In this document: one piece after another, positions 60,101 through 64,000 of the stretch
Position numbering within the stretch: the first letter of the stretch is position 1
How the letters are laid out: every line of letters starts with the position of its first letter
Origin: Bacteroidales bacterium
Lineage (GTDB): Bacteria > Bacteroidota > Bacteroidia > Bacteroidales > VadinHA17
DNA length: 64,000 bases
Direction of reading: 5' to 3'
Assembly: GCA_025454755.1 (NCBI GenBank)
Contig: JALONV010000009.1
Span: 1-64,000, forward strand
Made by a program: the position numbers and the translations under genes
Notes under the pieces: generated by a model
Databases searched by the model: none
What the model saw: the letters and a program-made list of their open reading frames with translations, nothing else
What the model was told of the DNA's origin: nothing

Positions 60101-60396
60101 TCTGTGCCACAGTTCAAAGCTGTCTGTCCGCCAAAGGAGAGAAGAATGCCATCAGGTCTCTCTTTTTCTATGATTTTTTCAACATAATAAGGAGTGACCG
60201 GAAGAAAGTATATTCTGCCAGCAAGTTCCTCGGAAGTTTGTACTGTAGCGATATTAGGATTAATAAGGACTGTTTTTATTCCCTCCTCTTTCAGGGCTTT
60301 AAGAGCCTGTGATCCTGAATAATCGAATTCTCCGGCTTCACCTATTTTGAGAGCTCCGGATCCCAGGATCACCACCTTTTTTAACTTATCTGTCAT
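57175..60396 (-). CDS. carB: carbamoyl-phosphate synthase large subunit
   Basis: [48 protein letters not shown], second half [20 protein letters not shown]. Confidence 0.97.
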   Translation of the reverse strand: [1073 protein letters not shown]

Positions 60397-60458
60397 CTGC
60401 AGGATTTGGTGTCAAAAATAGCACAAATATTTTATCGTGACTTGCAATTAATAAAAAA

Positions 60459-60493
60459 TGAATATATTTGCAAAATAAATGAATAAATATGCA
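60459..60493. promoter_or_regulatory. two tandem ARG-box-like sites between carB and argR
   Basis: TGAATATATTTGCA (60459-60472) and TGAATAAATATGCA (60480-60493), 21-bp spacing; compare TGAATWWWWATTCA. Confidence 0.75.
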
Positions 60494-60968
60494 AAAAGCA
60501 AAAAGACTTCCTGCAATTGAAAAGATTATTACCGGGGAGATCATTTCATCTCAGGAAGCACTTCTTAAGAAGCTCAGGTCAAAAGGGATAGCCTGCACTC
60601 AGGCAACATTATCCCGAGACCTGCGGCAGCTTGGGGCCGGCAGGATTTCTGACGGCCAGGGAGGCTATAAGTATGCCCTGCCGGAAAGTCCGGCAGATCT
60701 CCAGCCGGATTATAGCAGATTACAGATGCTCCCGGTAATACGGGATCTTGTCGACGCAAAAGGCTTGCTGGTAATAAGGACACTTCCCGGAAATGCAAAC
60801 AATACGGCAATCTATATAGATAACACATTAAGATTTGAAATTGCCGGAACAATTGCAGGTGATGATACAATACTGGTGATACCACGCGACGGAATCACAA
60901 ACAACCAGGTTCATACATGCCTGGAACTGATTTTACCGGGATTACATGAAAAGATAAAAGGTAAATAA
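60489..60968 (+). CDS. argR: arginine repressor
   Basis: SSQEALLKKLRSKGIACTQATLSRDLRQLGAGRI; C-terminal GTIAGDDTILVIPRD. Confidence 0.93.
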   Translation: MQKAKRLPAIEKIITGEIISSQEALLKKLRSKGIACTQATLSRDLRQLGAGRISDGQGGYKYALPESPADLQPDYSRLQMLPVIRDLVDAKGLLVIRTLPGNANNTAIYIDNTLRFEIAGTIAGDDTILVIPRDGITNNQVHTCLELILPGLHEKIKGK

Positions 60969-60976
60969 GAGACCAG

Positions 60977-61067
60977 ATACCCCCTTTCCTTTTTTTCTCA
61001 AGGGGGACCCCTTCCCCCGTGGGGGAAAGCCTGCCCCGCTTCGGCGGGGGCTGGGATGGGGGTATTA
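60977..61067. repeat. C/G-run intergenic element between argR and argG
   Basis: ataccccc ... gggggtat ends, internal ccttcccccgtgggggaa and gccccgcttcggcggggc hairpins. Confidence 0.85.
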
Positions 61068-61107
61068 AGAAATAAGAAAGTAACAATTTAAACAAAAATT
61101 TAAAAAG

Positions 61108-62340
61108 ATGAAAGAAAAAGTAGTGCTGGCATACAGTGGGGGGCTTGATACTTCAGTGATTCTCAAATGGCTTATCGACAAGGACTATGATGTGATAGCA
61201 TTCATTGCAGACGTTGGCCAGAAGGAGAATTTTGAAGAGTGCAGAAAGAAAGCTCTGGCATTGGGAGCAACAAAAGTCATTATCGCCGACCTGAAGAGGG
61301 AGTTCGTTGAAGATTATGTTCTCAAGGCAATAATGGCAAATGCCATCTATGAAGACAGGTACCTGCTGGGTACGGCACTCGCAAGGCCTCTGATTGCAAA
61401 GAAACAGATTGAGGCTGCCAAACAGGAAGGTGCACTTGCTGTGGCACACGGAGCAACCGGAAAAGGCAACGACCAGGTTAGATTCGAGCTCTGCTATTAT
61501 GCACTTATGCCTGGTGTGAAAGTGATATCTCCATGGAAAGACAAGGAGTTCCTTGCACAGTTCAAGGGGCGGACCGACCTTCTGAAATATGCAGCTGAAA
61601 AGAATATTCCGGTTAAAGCAAGCATTGATAAGCCTTACAGTGAAGATGATAACCTCATGCATATCAGTCACGAAGCCGGTATACTTGAAGATCCCATGTA
61701 CACTCTCCAGAAAAGCATGCTCGAGAAAATGGTAATGCCGCAGGATGCACCCGACATTGAAACAAGAATTGTGATACATTTTAAGAACGGGCTTCCGGTA
61801 AAGCTTATAAATAAGGAAGACGGTACTCTTAAGGAAGATGCATATGATATGTATGTATATCTGAATGAACTGGCTGGTAAGAATGGCATAGGCCTGCTCG
61901 ACATGGTCGAGAACAGATTCGTGGGCATTAAATCGAGAGGCGTTTATGAAACACCGGCTGCAACTGTTCTTCACATTGCCCACAAGGATATCGAAGGTAT
62001 CGCAATGGACCGTGAAGTAATGAGACTCGTAAACATGCTCACCCCGAAATTTGCAGAAATAATCTATAATGGTTTCTGGTTCAGCCCTGAAATGGACTTC
62101 CTTATGGCCGCAATCGGAAAGAGCCAGGAACTGATCGATGGGAGTGTTCATCTGTGCCTCTATAAGGGAAATGTGATTGTGGAGGGACGCGAATCGCCTT
62201 CTTCATTGTATAACAAGAAGCTTTCGAGCATGGATATTGAAGGGGGCTTTGATCAGACCGACAGCAGGGGATTCATCAGGATCAATGCAATAAGACTTAT
62301 GGCTCACAGGGCAATTGTGGAAGAGAGTAAGGAAAGGTAG
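61108..62340 (+). CDS. argG: argininosuccinate synthase
   Basis: [31 protein letters not shown]. Confidence 0.96.
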   Translation: MKEKVVLAYSGGLDTSVILKWLIDKDYDVIAFIADVGQKENFEECRKKALALGATKVIIADLKREFVEDYVLKAIMANAIYEDRYLLGTALARPLIAKKQIEAAKQEGALAVAHGATGKGNDQVRFELCYYALMPGVKVISPWKDKEFLAQFKGRTDLLKYAAEKNIPVKASIDKPYSEDDNLMHISHEAGILEDPMYTLQKSMLEKMVMPQDAPDIETRIVIHFKNGLPVKLINKEDGTLKEDAYDMYVYLNELAGKNGIGLLDMVENRFVGIKSRGVYETPAATVLHIAHKDIEGIAMDREVMRLVNMLTPKFAEIIYNGFWFSPEMDFLMAAIGKSQELIDGSVHLCLYKGNVIVEGRESPSSLYNKKLSSMDIEGGFDQTDSRGFIRINAIRLMAHRAIVEESKER

Positions 62341-62346
62341 ATAACT

Positions 62347-62463
62347 AGCCCCCCAACCCCCCTAAAGGGGGGCTAATACTCATCTAATTATGTAAAAAAC
62401 AAGCTTTTAACACTTAATTAATCCCCCTTTAGGGGGAAGGACGCGAAGCGACCAGGGGGCATT
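62347..62463. repeat. C/G-run intergenic element between argG and argH
   Basis: agccccccaacccccctaaaggggggct and atccccctttagggggaaggacgcgaagcgaccagggggcatt. Confidence 0.85.
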
Positions 62464-62498
62464 ATAATGGAATTGGATTTATAATTTAATATATCGTT

Positions 62499-63839
62499 AT
62501 GAAACTCTGGGAAAAAGGTATCAATCCCGAACCTGCAATAATCGAGTTTACTGCGGGCAAAGACAGGAAAACAGATCTTCATCTTACAAAATGGGACATT
62601 GTCGGATCAATGGCTCATGTGATAATGCTTAATGATGTGGGACTTATCCTGGAAGAGGAGAGAAATGACATGCTTAAAGCGCTTCATTCCCTTTTCGTAT
62701 GGGATGAAGAAGGGAGCCTGGTTATCGAGAAGGATGTGGAGGATATCCATTCCCAGATCGAAAAAGAGATGGCATCAATCCTGGGAACAACCGGCAAGAA
62801 GATCCATACAGGAAGGTCGAGGAACGACCAGGTTCTTGTCGACATCAGGCTTTATACAAGGGAAGAGATCGACAAGCTCGCAGATCTTATAAACAGTCTT
62901 TTTACACGATTGCAGTCGCTCAGCGACCAGTATAAGGATGTACTTCTGCCCGGCTACACACATATGCAGCCGGCAATGGTTTCATCCTTTGGATTATGGT
63001 TTGGTGCTTATGCCGAATGTTTGTCCGACGACCTGCTGCTTCTTTCAACAGCAAGGGCACTGAATAATAAAAATCCTCTCGGAACAGCAGCCGGCTTCGG
63101 AACCACACTGCCATTAAACAGAAAACTGACATCGGAGCTGCTTGAATTTGATGATCTTCTTTACAACTCTGCTTACGCCAGCCTGAGCAGGGGCAAGGTG
63201 GAAATGGCCATTGCTTCTGCGCTGGCCTCAGTAGCCCAGACACTTTCGAGATTCTCAATGGATATCTGCCTGTATATGACTGCGGAATTCAGGTTCATCG
63301 ACTTCCCCGACGAATACATCACGGGATCCAGCATAATGCCACAGAAAAGAAATCCGGATGTTTTCGAACTTATCAGGGGCAGATCAAATGTGATCCAGAC
63401 TCTGCCGAATGAAATAGCAATGCTGACATCAAATCTTCCTTCAGGCTATAACCGTGATCTTCAGCTGCTTAAACAGGTTGTCTTTGATTCCTTCGACGAG
63501 ATGAAAGAATGCATTGAGATCATGCTGTTAATGCTGAATAACATTAAGGTGAAAAAAAACATTGCCGAAAATCCACTCTACAACACGATTTTCAGCACCG
63601 AAGAAGTTAACAGGCTCGTAAAGCAGGGCATACCATTCAGGGATGCCTATAAGGCAGTTTCAGAAATGGTAAAGGGTTCATCTTTCTCCAGGACATCGGT
63701 TAATGATTATGTTCATGAGGGAAGTATCGGCAATCTGTGCAACGAAGAGATTGCTGCCATCTTTAATGAAAGGATGAAATTCTTCAAGAATAAGTCAGCT
63801 GCAGAAATGGCTGAGAAGATGATGGGGTATGTTAAATAG
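62499..63839 (+). CDS. argH: argininosuccinate lyase
   Basis: GKKIHTGRSRNDQVLVDIRLY, GSSIMPQKRNPDVFELIRGR. Confidence 0.96.
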   Translation: MKLWEKGINPEPAIIEFTAGKDRKTDLHLTKWDIVGSMAHVIMLNDVGLILEEERNDMLKALHSLFVWDEEGSLVIEKDVEDIHSQIEKEMASILGTTGKKIHTGRSRNDQVLVDIRLYTREEIDKLADLINSLFTRLQSLSDQYKDVLLPGYTHMQPAMVSSFGLWFGAYAECLSDDLLLLSTARALNNKNPLGTAAGFGTTLPLNRKLTSELLEFDDLLYNSAYASLSRGKVEMAIASALASVAQTLSRFSMDICLYMTAEFRFIDFPDEYITGSSIMPQKRNPDVFELIRGRSNVIQTLPNEIAMLTSNLPSGYNRDLQLLKQVVFDSFDEMKECIEIMLLMLNNIKVKKNIAENPLYNTIFSTEEVNRLVKQGIPFRDAYKAVSEMVKGSSFSRTSVNDYVHEGSIGNLCNEEIAAIFNERMKFFKNKSAAEMAEKMMGYVK

Positions 63840-63841
63840 AC

Positions 63842-63888
63842 AACCCCCCCTTTTAGGGGGCGAGCCACGCGTCAGCGTGGCTGGGGGT
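63842..63888. repeat. C/G-run intergenic element between argH and carA
   Basis: aacccccccttttagggggcgagccacgcgtcagcgtggctggggg; internal gccacgc-gtca-gcgtggc hairpin. Confidence 0.8.
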
Positions 63889-64000
63889 TTATTGCCTTTT
63901 AATATTCTCAATAAATTCATCAAACAAATAATCCGTATCAGTCGGACCACCAGAGGCTTCAGGATGAAACTGTGTTGAGAAGAAAGGTTTTGTCTTATGT
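63889..64000 (-). CDS. carA: carbamoyl-phosphate synthase small subunit, C-terminal part (runs off window)
   Basis: Minus-strand translation [41 protein letters not shown](S)GGPTDT class I glutamine amidotransferase C-terminus. Confidence 0.88.
   Translation of the reverse strand, partial: HKTKPFFSTQFHPEASGGPTDTDYLFDEFIENIKRQ

Noticed and set aside
60895-61095. 66-aa minus-strand ORF rich in Pro/Gly
   Set aside because: Produced by the intergenic C/G-run element.
61153-62151. 332-aa minus-strand ORF
   Set aside because: Lies wholly antisense to argG, which has strong family motifs; typical shadow ORF.

Overview
A 64-kb chromosomal window from a Bacteroidetes bacterium, probably Bacteroidales-like; this is inferred from gene content, TTTG-N20-TAnnTTTG promoters and lipoprotein signals. 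Most of it is housekeeping: amt-glnB, comM, lpxH, a glycogen cluster (debranching enzyme, GT4, GH57, a glycogen synthase/phosphorylase fusion, glgB), ribF, ahcY, greA, ruvC, serS, rplU-rpmA, thyA-folA, clpX-clpP-tig, tRNA-Leu(TAG), lptB, tatC, recQ and an arginine/carbamoyl-phosphate cluster (carB, argR, argG, argH, partial carA). The most unusual signals are: (1) a BASS-family transporter whose last ~20 residues copy the PII (GlnB) C-terminal signature encoded 3.2 kb upstream, lacking the two arginines of that motif; (2) a ~550-bp unit after comM in which a GIY-YIG nuclease gene is flanked by inverted arrays of 25-bp repeats; (3) a duplicated comM 5' end flanking an ORF6N-domain gene with a perfect 25-bp palindrome at its start; (4) five near-identical extended promoters across an accessory block that also holds a duplication remnant; (5) a terminator-like hairpin at the predicted 5' end of the greA transcript, reminiscent of E. 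coli GraL; (6) tandem ArgR-type boxes at exact 21-bp spacing; (7) C/G-run palindromic elements at every junction of the arg cluster; (8) a 21-unit octamer array with G-quadruplex potential downstream of carB. All functional assignments come from reading the sequence and translations; no database searches were run.
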